Assembly (NCBI RefSeq): GCF_023256195.1
Contig: NZ_JAGDWX010000026.1
Span: 1 to 46,630, forward strand
Origin: Acidithiobacillus sp.
Lineage (GTDB): Bacteria > Pseudomonadota > Gammaproteobacteria > Acidithiobacillales > Acidithiobacillaceae
Length of the DNA: 46,630 bases
Direction of reading: 5' to 3'
Each line of letters begins with the position of its first letter. Within the stretch, counting starts at the first letter, position 1. Under the pieces are notes generated by a model. The model made no database searches. It was not told where the DNA came from and worked only from the letters and a program-made list of their open reading frames with translations. Both the position numbers and the translations under genes were made by a program. This document shows, in pieces, positions 38,309 to 46,474 of the stretch.

Positions 38309-39949
38309 TCACTCCGTTTTCTGGATTCGCAAAAGCGCAATCTTCTGCTGATCATATAGTTCGAAGCGCACCAGCAGCACCGAGGCGCGAAGGGGCGGCT
38401 TCACAGCCGCGAGCACAGCCTGTACACGGGACTCCGGACATACCAGATAGAGTGGACGATGCTGCGCCAGCGCTGGCAACTCGTCCAAGAACTTCAGGCG
38501 CTGAATAGGCATGGCGCCCCGCCCGGCATAGAAGAGAAAATTCGGCTGAAACCATTGCCAGGCCGCCAGACCGTAAGGCGCGCCTTGCTGTATCTCGCGG
38601 ATCTTCTGTCCCATGGCGCGGGATGGCTTCAGGCTGTTGAATTCTGGGGTGTAGACCAGAACCAGCAGTGCGCTCAGAGATACCGCCCCCACGCCCAGGC
38701 TGATCAGAGCCGCGCGAAGCCACCGTTTCCAGAACAAAAAGGTCGCGACGACGGCGGCCGCTGCGTAGGGCAGGCCCACGAGGGCAAGCCTGGGAAGCTC
38801 CGGTTCCTGCCTCGGCAGAATCCAGCCGCCATAGACGCTGAGCGCGAGTCCTATGGCAAAGAGTACGAGGCCCGACGCCCAGTAGAGATACGGTGGATGG
38901 GTCTCCTGTTCGTGTAGGTACCGATCGAAATATACTGCCAGCAGAACAACCAGAGGTGGATACGATTCCCAGACGTAATTCGGCAATTTCGTCGCCGAAA
39001 GACTAAAGAAGACTGCCCAGACAACACCCCAGATCAGCATAAAGCAATTTTTGGCGTGACCCTCTCCCTGAGGAACGCGCTGCTCTCGAATGGCCAGCGT
39101 GAGCGCCTGGGGCAGAAAAATCGACCAAGGAAGCATCCCGAGAAAAATGCTCAGGGCATAGTAGAACCAGGGCCCCCGATGTCCCTGCATGCTCGAGTCG
39201 AAGCGCCCGATATTCTGCTGCAGCAAAAATACGCGGTCCCAGGACCAATGCGTCTCCAGGCCGACCGCCAGATACCAGGGCAGCGCGATGATCAGGAAGA
39301 GAGGAACGCCTATATATAGTCTTCCTTCACGCCACAGAAATCTGAGGTTTCCTTGTGTCAGCAAGAAAAGCACGATGATCAGGCCCGGCAGCAGAAAACC
39401 GATGGGCCCCTTGGCCAGGGTGGCAAGTGCCATGGCCGCATATGAAAACAGCAGAAATCGACTGCCTTGCTTTTCTCTCTCGGTATAGCCTATGAGAAAA
39501 AAGATAAGCGCCGCGGCAACGGTCAGGATCAGCAGCGGATCGGGTGTGGCACTGCGAAATATCACGGTGCTGTGCAGCAGGGTGACGGTCATCGCCGCTG
39601 CAAGCAGGGCAACACGGCGATTGTACAGCCGCTGGATGGACACCCATAGCAACAGGATGAGCAGCGCACCGACGAAGGCCGATCCCACACGCAATCCCAG
39701 CGAGTTCCAGCCGAAGACTTTGGTACCGCACCACATCAACCAGTAATTCAATATGGGCTTATCCGGCAGGATATGACCATTGAAGGTGGGCACCAAGAGA
39801 TTGTGATGAGCGATCATCTCCTTCAGGGATTGAGCGTAGATGGGCTCATCGATGTCCCACAGACTGGTATTGCCCGTAGCCCAAAAAAAATACTGGAAAG
39901 AGATGAAGAATACAGCGAAGGAAGTGGTAACGATAGAGAGCTTTTTCAT
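38309..39949 (-). CDS. ArnT-like lipid-linked glycosyltransferase (GT83)
   Basis: A polytopic inner-membrane transferase, 546 aa, of the ArnT/PMT clan, which moves a sugar from an undecaprenyl-phosphate donor to lipid A or another envelope glycan. The catalytic acidic motif is early, WDIDEPIYA (Asp 32, Asp 34, Glu 35), after TM1; about 12 TM segments follow, and the C-terminal part is a periplasmic domain of about 100 residues. ATG 39949 overlaps the GT2 stop as ATGA, so the GT2 enzyme likely makes the donor for this enzyme. Whether the sugar is aminoarabinose cannot be told; no other arn genes are here. Confidence 0.88.
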   Translation of the reverse strand: MKKLSIVTTSFAVFFISFQYFFWATGNTSLWDIDEPIYAQSLKEMIAHHNLLVPTFNGHILPDKPILNYWLMWCGTKVFGWNSLGLRVGSAFVGALLILLLWVSIQRLYNRRVALLAAAMTVTLLHSTVIFRSATPDPLLILTVAAALIFFLIGYTEREKQGSRFLLFSYAAMALATLAKGPIGFLLPGLIIVLFLLTQGNLRFLWREGRLYIGVPLFLIIALPWYLAVGLETHWSWDRVFLLQQNIGRFDSSMQGHRGPWFYYALSIFLGMLPWSIFLPQALTLAIREQRVPQGEGHAKNCFMLIWGVVWAVFFSLSATKLPNYVWESYPPLVVLLAVYFDRYLHEQETHPPYLYWASGLVLFAIGLALSVYGGWILPRQEPELPRLALVGLPYAAAAVVATFLFWKRWLRAALISLGVGAVSLSALLVLVYTPEFNSLKPSRAMGQKIREIQQGAPYGLAAWQWFQPNFLFYAGRGAMPIQRLKFLDELPALAQHRPLYLVCPESRVQAVLAAVKPPLRASVLLVRFELYDQQKIALLRIQKTE

Positions 39950-40917
39950 TTTTTTGTGCAAGCATCCGCGCCATCGGTATTGCTCGACCAGATATTGCGC
40001 ACCAAATAAATTGGACGATGCTTACTCTCTTCGTAGATACGGGAAAGGTATTCCCCAATGATGCCCAAGGCCAGCAACTGCACTCCCCCCAAGAACAAGA
40101 TCGCCACCATCAGCGAGGGATAGCCCTTGACTGGATTGCCATACACCAGCGTGCCGACGACCAGATAGACCGCATACACAAAAGCGAAAACAGAGACTAA
40201 AAGTCCCACGTGGGCGGCCAGCTGCAAGGGTACTTGGCTGAACGAGGTAATACCCTCCACAGCCAGCTTCCACAGGCTCCGATACCCCCACTTGCTCTTG
40301 CCGAGCTGGCGAGGCTCGCGGTGATAATACACATGGGTGGTTCGGAAACCGACCCAGGCGAACAAACCCTTCATGAATCGGCGGCGCTCCGGGAGGCGTT
40401 TGATGGCCTCCAGAACGGGCCGAGAAAGTAGGCGAAAATCTCCGGTATCTTCAGGAATGTCCACCTCGCTTACGCGGTTGAGGATCCGATAGAAGGCATG
40501 GGCGCTGACGCGCTTGGCCCAGGATTCCCCTTCGCGCGACCGCCGCACGGCATTGACCACATCGAAACCTTCGCGCCATTTGGCCAGCAGCTCCGGAATG
40601 AGTTCGGGTGGGTCCTGGAGGTCGGCGTCCAACGGGATGGCGCAATCTCCTCGGGCGTGATCCAGTCCTGCCGTCAGCGCCGCTTCCTTGCCGAAATTGC
40701 GGGAGAGATCGATCACCACGATGCGGGAATCGTTGCGGTTCAGGGCGAGGAGCTGCTCCAGGGTTTCGTCCCTGCTGCCATCGTTGATACACAGCATCTC
40801 CCAGGATTCGCCCGTCCGCTCCATAACGGCACACACGCGCCCGTAGAGAATGGGCAGATTTGCGGCTTCGTCGTGGCAGGGGACGACCAGAGAAACTACC
40901 GGACGTTTTGCGGTCAC
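39946..40917 (-). CDS. GT2 glycosyltransferase, ArnC/DPM1-like
   Basis: Makes polyprenyl-phosphate sugar on the cytoplasmic face, 323 aa. The GT-A domain has SLVVPCHDEAANLP, CINDGSRDETLE, DLSRNFGKEAALTAGLD, the metal motif LDADLQDPPELIP, and DTGDFRLLSRPV. Two C-terminal membrane spans follow (about residues 230-255 and 265-290), as in GtrB/ArnC-type proteins. It starts with GTG at 40917, with AAGG 6 nt upstream. It pairs with the ArnT-like gene. The donor nucleotide sugar is not evident. Confidence 0.9.
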   Translation of the reverse strand: MTAKRPVVSLVVPCHDEAANLPILYGRVCAVMERTGESWEMLCINDGSRDETLEQLLALNRNDSRIVVIDLSRNFGKEAALTAGLDHARGDCAIPLDADLQDPPELIPELLAKWREGFDVVNAVRRSREGESWAKRVSAHAFYRILNRVSEVDIPEDTGDFRLLSRPVLEAIKRLPERRRFMKGLFAWVGFRTTHVYYHREPRQLGKSKWGYRSLWKLAVEGITSFSQVPLQLAAHVGLLVSVFAFVYAVYLVVGTLVYGNPVKGYPSLMVAILFLGGVQLLALGIIGEYLSRIYEESKHRPIYLVRNIWSSNTDGADACTKK

Positions 40918-41004
40918 TTCCAGCCTTTGACTTGGTCTAATGGGTGTTCTGATGGTATCACCGAAATCGCAAGCACATCCACACCCATCAAGGGTCGCAC
41001 CAAT

Positions 41005-41328
41005 AAGGCGGATGCGCTGGCAGGGCCCTTGAACACAGAAGAATCGCGATGGATGGCGGCAAACTATTGCTTGGAGGGCGAAGAATTCGTCGTTTTGCTA
41101 CCGCTAAAGCGTCGCGAGGAGGCGCCACAGGTGGCCGAACGCCTGCGCCAGAGTATCTCCAAACAGCCCATTCAACTGGCCGATCACCTCGTCCCAGTGA
41201 CTATCGGTGTCGGGGGCACCCCATACCAAAGCTGTGAGGATCTCTGCGTCGACACCATCCCCCGCGCCGATCGAGCGCTCTATCGTGACAAGCAAGAAGG
41301 ACGCGATCTGCTGCCTACGGGGAGTTGA
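41005..41328 (+). pseudogene. Decayed GGDEF (diguanylate cyclase) fragment
   Basis: The plus strand encodes the back half of a GGDEF domain: the active-site loop reads EGEEF in place of GGEEF, followed by VVLLPL, then PVTIGVG and the final RADRALYRDKQEGRDLL, which are standard C-terminal GGDEF motifs. The segment DALAGPLN some 20 codons upstream resembles the DALTGLPN start of the domain, so about 40 residues between appear deleted. There is no sensor domain or start codon in context. It is a pseudogene lying just outside the left end of the Tn7-like element. Confidence 0.7.
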
Positions 41329-41527
41329 GCGTACCCTCGCCTGATTCGCAGCCGCTGGTCTTTGCCGGCATTGCATCGGCGGCCATATCTGGGTCGAGAG
41401 CGATGGGGCGGATCGCTCCCGAGCACGTCATTCGGGACGGCCAGATATCCAACCCACCGCTCGGACGGCGCCACCGCGTTCGGGAGGCGCGTCGACCATC
41501 GGCTAACCACCGAGGCCCTACAAAGCA

Positions 41528-41532
41528 GTCGC
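41528..41532. repeat. Left 5-bp target-site duplication (GTCGC)
   Basis: GTCGC sits directly before the TGT that opens the left transposon end. The same five bases directly follow the right end (46503-46507). A 5-bp duplication is what Tn7-family elements make. Confidence 0.85.
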
Positions 41533-41561
41533 TGTACGCGGGTAATAGAGTTTGATCATGG
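41533..41561 (+). repeat. Left terminal repeat with TnsB-like site
   Basis: It begins TGTACGCGGG and holds the internal unit TAATAGAGTTTGATCATGG at 41543-41561. It mirrors the right end position by position, with six differences. A further weaker copy of the internal unit (TAATAATGTTTGCTCA) lies at 41598-41613, matching the multiple TnsB sites expected in a Tn7 left end. Confidence 0.82.
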
Positions 41562-41697
41562 CCCCTGTTGGCGCCACCCTGGACGCATGAGCCATTATAA
41601 TAATGTTTGCTCACCGAATTCCTTGACAGAGGTAATCGGCCGAGCATCTCTTCCTTTTCAGCGCAGGCCAGCCTGGCCACGGCTATCGATCCCACCA

Positions 41698-41949
41698 GTG
41701 ACCTTCATCGGCCGGTACGCAGCGAAAGCGAACATTCAAATAACCTACAGATGCGGGCAGGAAGAAGTTGCTGGTCATCACCGTGCCGCAAGACATATCA
41801 TTTCCGGAATGCGGGGCGCCGGCGCACAAGTGCTGGCGCCACAGTCCTTGCGGGAAGAGATCGCCCGAACCCTGCAGCGGGCCGCTGGCGTCTATGGGCA
41901 AACCGACCCACAGACACCCACTAATTCAAACGGAGAATACGCAGCATGA
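41698..41949 (+). pseudogene. C-terminal remnant of a WYL-type regulator
   Basis: An open frame on the plus strand ends with AGAQVLAPQSLREEIARTL and RAAGVYG, close to the conserved end of WYL-domain regulators (VLxPxxLRxEI...Y). ITYRCG upstream resembles the first WYL strand. The stop codon overlaps the DUF262 start as ATGA, so it was once a coupled first gene of this operon. No HTH part or proper start remains; the frame runs back towards the transposon end, and the middle of the WYL domain seems deleted. WYL proteins often control defence operons. The call is similarity by eye. Confidence 0.5.
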
Positions 41950-43385
41950 CCATTGAGAAAAAAGGCGTTCGAACGAGCACTGTCGGCGAACTGCTTGAGG
42001 AACATCTGCAAATCCCGTCCTACCAGCGCCCCTACAGCTGGTGGCCGGAAACGGCGCTGCAGTTGCTGGACGATTTGCGCGATGCCGCACAGCAAAGAGA
42101 CAAGGTGTCCTATGTGTTGGGTGCGGTGATTCTTCACCACGACGGTAAAATGCTCAACGTTGTCGACGGCCAGCAGCGCTTGCTCACTTTGCGCATCCTG
42201 CTCGATCTACTGGAAAACCAGAATGCCTATGAAGACCTCACAAATCCACCTGGCAAGGACACACCGCCCATCGTGAGGGTCATCAAGGACCTGAAACGGG
42301 AAATCAAGTGTTCTGCAGAAAACGCACAAGCGGATGCCACTACGCAAAGCGGCGCGAATCAGGCAAACGAGAATAAGAAGTTGGCCGATTTCATCAAGCA
42401 TAAATGCCAGATGATCCGTATTGAAACTGACGATATAGACGAAGCCTTCCGGGTGTTCGACTCGCAAAACTACCGGGGCAAGCCGCTGGCACCACACGAC
42501 CTGCTCAAAGCTTACCACCTGCGTGCCATGCGCCACGAAACCGCCGCCATGAAAGTGGCATTGATCGACGCTTGGGAATCGGCTGGCGACGCGGCGCTCG
42601 ACCATCTGTTCTCCCGCTATCTCTACCGCATCACCCGCTGGTCGCGCGGAGAAAATGCGCCGCAATTCACCGAGCGGGACATCGACCTATTCAAGGGGAT
42701 AGATCCAAGCCGGGACAGCACGCCCTATGCCCGCTACCACAGCATCGCCCAGACCGCGATGCCTCTGCTGTCGCTCCTGGATGCGAATGACTCCGACGAG
42801 ACGTCATCTGCCTTCGGGCATGCCAGTTTTCAGCGCGTCCTCGGACATGCCCGTTTCCAGTTGGATGCGCCCGTAGTGGCGGGACGTCTGTTCTTTGAGC
42901 GCGTCACCTTCATGCTCGGCGAGGTGAACCGGCTGATCAAGGACATCGCAAACCTGTACGCCGCCGAGTGGCCGACAGAAAGCAAACCGTTTCCGTTCTA
43001 TCGTGTCTCAGGTGATGGAACGCTCATCGAACAGCCTCCCGGCCGCTATCGCTATGTATCCGAGCTCTATCTAGCGGCGGCGCTGTATTACGTCAATAAG
43101 TTTGGGATGGAGAATTTCGAACGCCACCGCGACCTCCTTTTCGCCTGGGCCTACGCGCTGCGCACGGGATTGCTCCGCGTACAATACCGGTCGGTCGACA
43201 ACCATGCCAGCGAGAACGAACCAACAGTATCTGCCTTCAAGCTAATTCGTAATGCACGATCTGCCAATGAGCTGCGCGGCCTATCCCTCAGAGTTCTTCT
43301 GCCCAAAGGGCATTCCGAACACGAAGAACAACTCGCCAATTTTCTGAGACACAAGGGATTTGAAATCAGTGAATCACAGACATGA
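41946..43385 (+). CDS. DUF262-domain protein (GmrS-like)
   Basis: A 479-aa protein with the DUF262 hallmarks: IPSYQRPYSWW (residues 23-33), YVLGAVILHH, and the NTP-binding DGQQRLLTL at residues 74-82, plus the later FDSQNYRGKPLAPHDLLKAYHL. The C-terminal domain is helical and ends without any DUF1524 His-Asn-His signature, so this protein is probably an NTPase/sensor subunit without a nuclease. In GmrSD, the DUF262 subunit (GmrS) hydrolyses NTP to license cleavage of modified phage DNA. GGAGA lies 10 nt before ATG. Its 3' end overlaps the next gene by 17 nt. Confidence 0.87.
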   Translation: MTIEKKGVRTSTVGELLEEHLQIPSYQRPYSWWPETALQLLDDLRDAAQQRDKVSYVLGAVILHHDGKMLNVVDGQQRLLTLRILLDLLENQNAYEDLTNPPGKDTPPIVRVIKDLKREIKCSAENAQADATTQSGANQANENKKLADFIKHKCQMIRIETDDIDEAFRVFDSQNYRGKPLAPHDLLKAYHLRAMRHETAAMKVALIDAWESAGDAALDHLFSRYLYRITRWSRGENAPQFTERDIDLFKGIDPSRDSTPYARYHSIAQTAMPLLSLLDANDSDETSSAFGHASFQRVLGHARFQLDAPVVAGRLFFERVTFMLGEVNRLIKDIANLYAAEWPTESKPFPFYRVSGDGTLIEQPPGRYRYVSELYLAAALYYVNKFGMENFERHRDLLFAWAYALRTGLLRVQYRSVDNHASENEPTVSAFKLIRNARSANELRGLSLRVLLPKGHSEHEEQLANFLRHKGFEISESQT

Positions 43386-45297
43386 CGAAGCCAACAAGCT
43401 TCATCCAGAACTGCTAACCATCGGTGAAGTGTTCGGTGGCACAACGCACTACACGGTGCCGATCTATCAGCGCAACTACGCCTGGCAAATGGAGCAGATC
43501 GAGCAGATGCTGAGCGATATTTATGACGCGATGGATGTCCGGAGGGGAGATTACTTTCTTGGCAACATCATCGTCGCCCACCCAGAATCCGGCGTGTACA
43601 AAGTGATTGACGGCCAGCAACGGCTCACGTCGCTGTATCTGCTGTTGAGCCAGCTGGGGCACACAGCTCATCGTGGTCTGCTGCAGTACGAAGCGCGCCA
43701 GCGCGCCGCAGCGGCCCTAGAGAAGATCGCATCAGAGGATTTCAATGCCCAGGTCGCCCCGGACGCACCACACGGCGAAGATGAAACAACAGGTATTTGG
43801 CAGGGCTGGAAGTACATCTCCCAGTATCTCCGGCAGCACTTTAAGGGCGAAGATTCGAAGAGCAAACTCGAGATTTTTAAAAAATATGTTTTAGGGAACG
43901 TGACGGTCGTGCGCACGACGCTGCCGGAGGGGATCGATTTCAATCGCTACTTCGAGATCATGAATACCCGTGGCCGGCAGCTCCAGCAGGTCGATATCGT
44001 CAAGGCAAGACTGATGGCGCACCTGGTGGACGACGCCGAACGCGACTGCTTTGCCTGGATCTGGAACGCCTGCGCAGACATGGATGCCTATGTGCAGATA
44101 GCTCTGAAACACGAGAACAAGGAGTTGCGCACGCAGGTTTTCGGCGATAACTGTTCCTTTGTTAGTGTGACTAGCTTTGATGAATTATTGAAGTGTCTCG
44201 AAACTAATCCTGGGCAACACGGCGCGGGCGGAATCAATGAATCGGTTGGGCTCGCCGATGCGATCAAGGCATACGGCCAGAAGAGCGTCGAAAAAACTGA
44301 GAAAAACAAGGACACCGTGCACTTCCGCTCGATCATCACTTTCCCTTCATTCCTGTTGCATGTCCTGAAGATCGTTCAGAAGGATGATGCGGACGAGAAC
44401 GAAGGTCATCTGGACGATAAAATGCTCGTCAAACGCTTTACAAAATTCCTAAACGGTACAGAATTAGACAAGCGGAACAAGGCCAAAGAATTTGCTTTCG
44501 AATTGCTTCGATGCCGCAACCTTTTCGACAGTTATGTCATAAAGCGAGAATTCACCGGAACCTCTGACGACGATGGAGACTGGTCACTCAAGATCCTGTT
44601 CAAAGATGGGTTCTACAAGAATACGTATTCGACTAAAGAAAAGGAAAATGAAGATGACGACACCGATGCGGCAACCAAAGAATTATTGATGCTTGAATCG
44701 ATGCTGCGCGTGACCTACACCTCGCCGCGAACGATGCACTGGATCACCCGACTACTGAGGGTGCTGGCTAAAAAGCATCAAGGGTCGAAGACAATCGAGG
44801 AGTCGGTATTGGTTTCTGAACTGAGGGGTTATGCGCGGGATAAACTGAAGGATGCTTTCTTCGATGGTGAAGAGCAGCCGCAAGGTTTCAGCATCGAACG
44901 TATTGTGTTTACATACCTGGATTACCTTCTCTGGAAGGAAAAACCAAGGCCTGATTTCAGATTCACTTTCCGGAATTCGATCGAGCATTTTTATCCGCAA
45001 AACCCTAGGGACGGACAGAGTGGGAATGGTTCAGTTTCTAAAAATCTAATCGATTGCCTGGGCAACCTTGCGCTATTAAGCGTAAGCGACAACTCGCGTT
45101 TCAGTAACGATCTTCCGGAAACAAAAGCCACCTACGAGCACATCATCAATCAAAGCCAGAAATTAAAAAAAATGACGGAGATTGCCAAAATTCGATGGGA
45201 CGATGCTGCGGTGCTCGATCACCATAGAGAAATGGTCTCTCTCCTGAAACGAGATCTTGAACAGAAATACCCCGGAATCCAAAGTCATGAATGCTGA
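43369..45297 (+). CDS. DUF262-DUF1524 protein, putative HNH restriction nuclease
   Basis: A 642-aa protein combining both halves of GmrSD. N-terminal DUF262: VPIYQRNYAWQ, YFLGNIIV, DGQQRLTSLYLLL (Asp 81) and FEIMNTRGRQLQQVDIVKARLM. C-terminal DUF1524: SIEHFYPQNP with catalytic-type His 540, then LGNLALLSVSDNSRFSN and a Lys (ETKATY), the usual HNH-like set. The same architecture is found in SspE and BrxU-type anti-phage nucleases. GTG 43369 is chosen, with AAGGGA 10 nt upstream; TTG 43360 is three codons longer. Several stretches are AT-rich compared with the chromosome, a sign of transfer. The target modification is unknown. Confidence 0.88.
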   Translation: MNHRHDEANKLHPELLTIGEVFGGTTHYTVPIYQRNYAWQMEQIEQMLSDIYDAMDVRRGDYFLGNIIVAHPESGVYKVIDGQQRLTSLYLLLSQLGHTAHRGLLQYEARQRAAAALEKIASEDFNAQVAPDAPHGEDETTGIWQGWKYISQYLRQHFKGEDSKSKLEIFKKYVLGNVTVVRTTLPEGIDFNRYFEIMNTRGRQLQQVDIVKARLMAHLVDDAERDCFAWIWNACADMDAYVQIALKHENKELRTQVFGDNCSFVSVTSFDELLKCLETNPGQHGAGGINESVGLADAIKAYGQKSVEKTEKNKDTVHFRSIITFPSFLLHVLKIVQKDDADENEGHLDDKMLVKRFTKFLNGTELDKRNKAKEFAFELLRCRNLFDSYVIKREFTGTSDDDGDWSLKILFKDGFYKNTYSTKEKENEDDDTDAATKELLMLESMLRVTYTSPRTMHWITRLLRVLAKKHQGSKTIEESVLVSELRGYARDKLKDAFFDGEEQPQGFSIERIVFTYLDYLLWKEKPRPDFRFTFRNSIEHFYPQNPRDGQSGNGSVSKNLIDCLGNLALLSVSDNSRFSNDLPETKATYEHIINQSQKLKKMTEIAKIRWDDAAVLDHHREMVSLLKRDLEQKYPGIQSHEC

Positions 45298-45691
45298 CAA
45301 CGAACGCCGCTTGCGTGAGGCCTTTCCCGCGCTTTATCGGAAGGAGCTACCTTTCGGCTTCGAGTGCGGCGATGGTTGGTTTGGCATCCTCTGGGAGCTG
45401 TCCGAGTCGTTGGACGCCGAGTCGAAGGCCACCGGCAACCCGCCGGATTCGGACCGGTATCCCTACGCGGTGCAGGTCAAAAGCAAATTCTGCATGTTGC
45501 GCTGGTACGGCGAGAACCTCAACGAAGCGATGGATGCCCTGATCGAAGCAGCGAGCGCCCGGGCGAGTACAAGCTGCGAAACCTGTGGTGCCCCCGGGCG
45601 GCTCTGGGTTCGCCGCAGATGGTATCGGGTCTGCTGCGATACGCATGTGCCACCAGGCAGTCAACTCGTCGAAGACGGCAAGTCGGGCTGA
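45287..45691 (+). CDS. Small protein with zinc-ribbon-like tail, unknown
   Basis: A 134-aa protein overlapping the nuclease gene by 11 nt, so co-translated with it. The N-terminal part contains FGFECGDGWFGILWELSESL and a QVKSKFCMLRWYGENLNEAM segment. The C-terminal part has CETCGAPG (Cys 97, Cys 100), then CCDTH (Cys 116, Cys 117, His 120), which could bind zinc. I recall similar uncharacterised proteins with the FECGDGWF/QVKxKFxxLR/CxxCGxPG outline in phages and bacterial accessory regions, but no function. As third member of the cassette it may be an accessory, adaptor or immunity protein. Confidence 0.72.
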   Translation: MNADNERRLREAFPALYRKELPFGFECGDGWFGILWELSESLDAESKATGNPPDSDRYPYAVQVKSKFCMLRWYGENLNEAMDALIEAASARASTSCETCGAPGRLWVRRRWYRVCCDTHVPPGSQLVEDGKSG

Positions 45692-46453
45692 CGCGCTTCG
45701 CCCCTGCCCACGACTCTGCCCGAGACGTGATGACGCACCTCTTCTGTAGCGTCTGATCAAGGTGCTCCGGGCGGTTCCGGTACACCAAGGCGATACGGCG
45801 CTGAGCGCCGGCCGACACTGGATTACCCGCCTCTTGCGGCGCCTCCCGGCCCGGCCCACATCGGCTCCCGGGTCGATTTAGCCTGGACATTTTGAAATAG
45901 GCGCCATTCCCCGTCTTAACAACAAAGCGGTCTTTTGAATTTCTATGCTGGAGTTTAGGCAAACAGTCTCATCACCGGCCCATTTGGGTGATGGCGTGGC
46001 TTGGTATTGCTGAGTCAGAAGTTGGTTAGGCGGCCTGTTTTCGGGGCGGGTCGTCGGTATGGGCCAAAAAAAGGCGGGAGAGGGGCACTGTGCAAAGCCC
46101 CCGATTACCTGGACACGATTTTTCACAAATCACGCCGCCTCTGCGATTACCGCATGGGCGGCGCACACCCGCGCCGGCGTGGCATAGTCATGCCGCTTGA
46201 GCAGCCAGTGCTCATTAAATCGAAGTGCCGCCATACAGATAACTACTTTGGATCGTATAATACCCTTGAGTTTCCGCTGCTGAATGTCTGCAATCAGTCT
46301 CAAGCAGCCGTTTAATGGATCAATAGTGCCCCCCAAGGGAACCTGCTGTCACGAATCGGCAATCCTCGTGCTGCGAGGGTTATGCCTGGGGACCAGGGCC
46401 ACACGTCGAACCAAGCGACAGGATAGGGTCGTCATGATCAGTCTTGGTGTAGC
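45692..46453. other. Non-coding right arm of the Tn7-like element
   Basis: Apart from the IS3 fragment there is no gene I can support in these 760 bases. A minus-strand frame at 46130-46336 (ending in LRFNEHWLLKRHDYATPARV) has a transposase-like flavour but no family I can name. The motif CGATT..CCTGGACA followed by ATTTT occurs twice in the same orientation, near 45878-45905 and 46104-46126, and may mark IS ends flanking the IS3 piece. Confidence 0.35.
45968..46075 (-). pseudogene. IS3-family transposase (OrfB) fragment
   Basis: Read on the minus strand, about 36 codons contain RPPNQLLTQQYQATPSPKWAGD, in parts very close to the conserved N-side of the IS3 OrfB integrase core (NxLL.. F.A..PN.KWAGDITY). 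Right after WAGD the similarity stops (ETVCLNSS), before the DDE residues, and nothing upstream looks like OrfA. It is a remnant of an insertion inside the Tn7-like element. Confidence 0.55.
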
Positions 46454-46474
46454 CCATGCGCAAACTATATTACC
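46454..46474 (-). repeat. Second TnsB-like site at the right end
   Basis: The minus strand reads GGTAATATAGTTTGCGCATG plus G, matching the left-end internal unit at 18 of 21 positions and lying one 20-bp step inside the terminal unit, so the two overlap by a base. A weaker third copy ending in TGATCATG follows at about 46432-46454. Overlapping sites at about this spacing are a feature of the Tn7 right end. Confidence 0.7.

Noticed and set aside
41315-41527. Minus-strand frame between the GGDEF remnant and the left transposon end
   Set aside because: No family features and no ribosome site; treated as degraded sequence.
45347-45962. Minus-strand frames opposite the small zinc-ribbon gene
   Set aside because: Arg/Pro/Ala-rich shadow frames; the plus strand has the overlapping operon gene.
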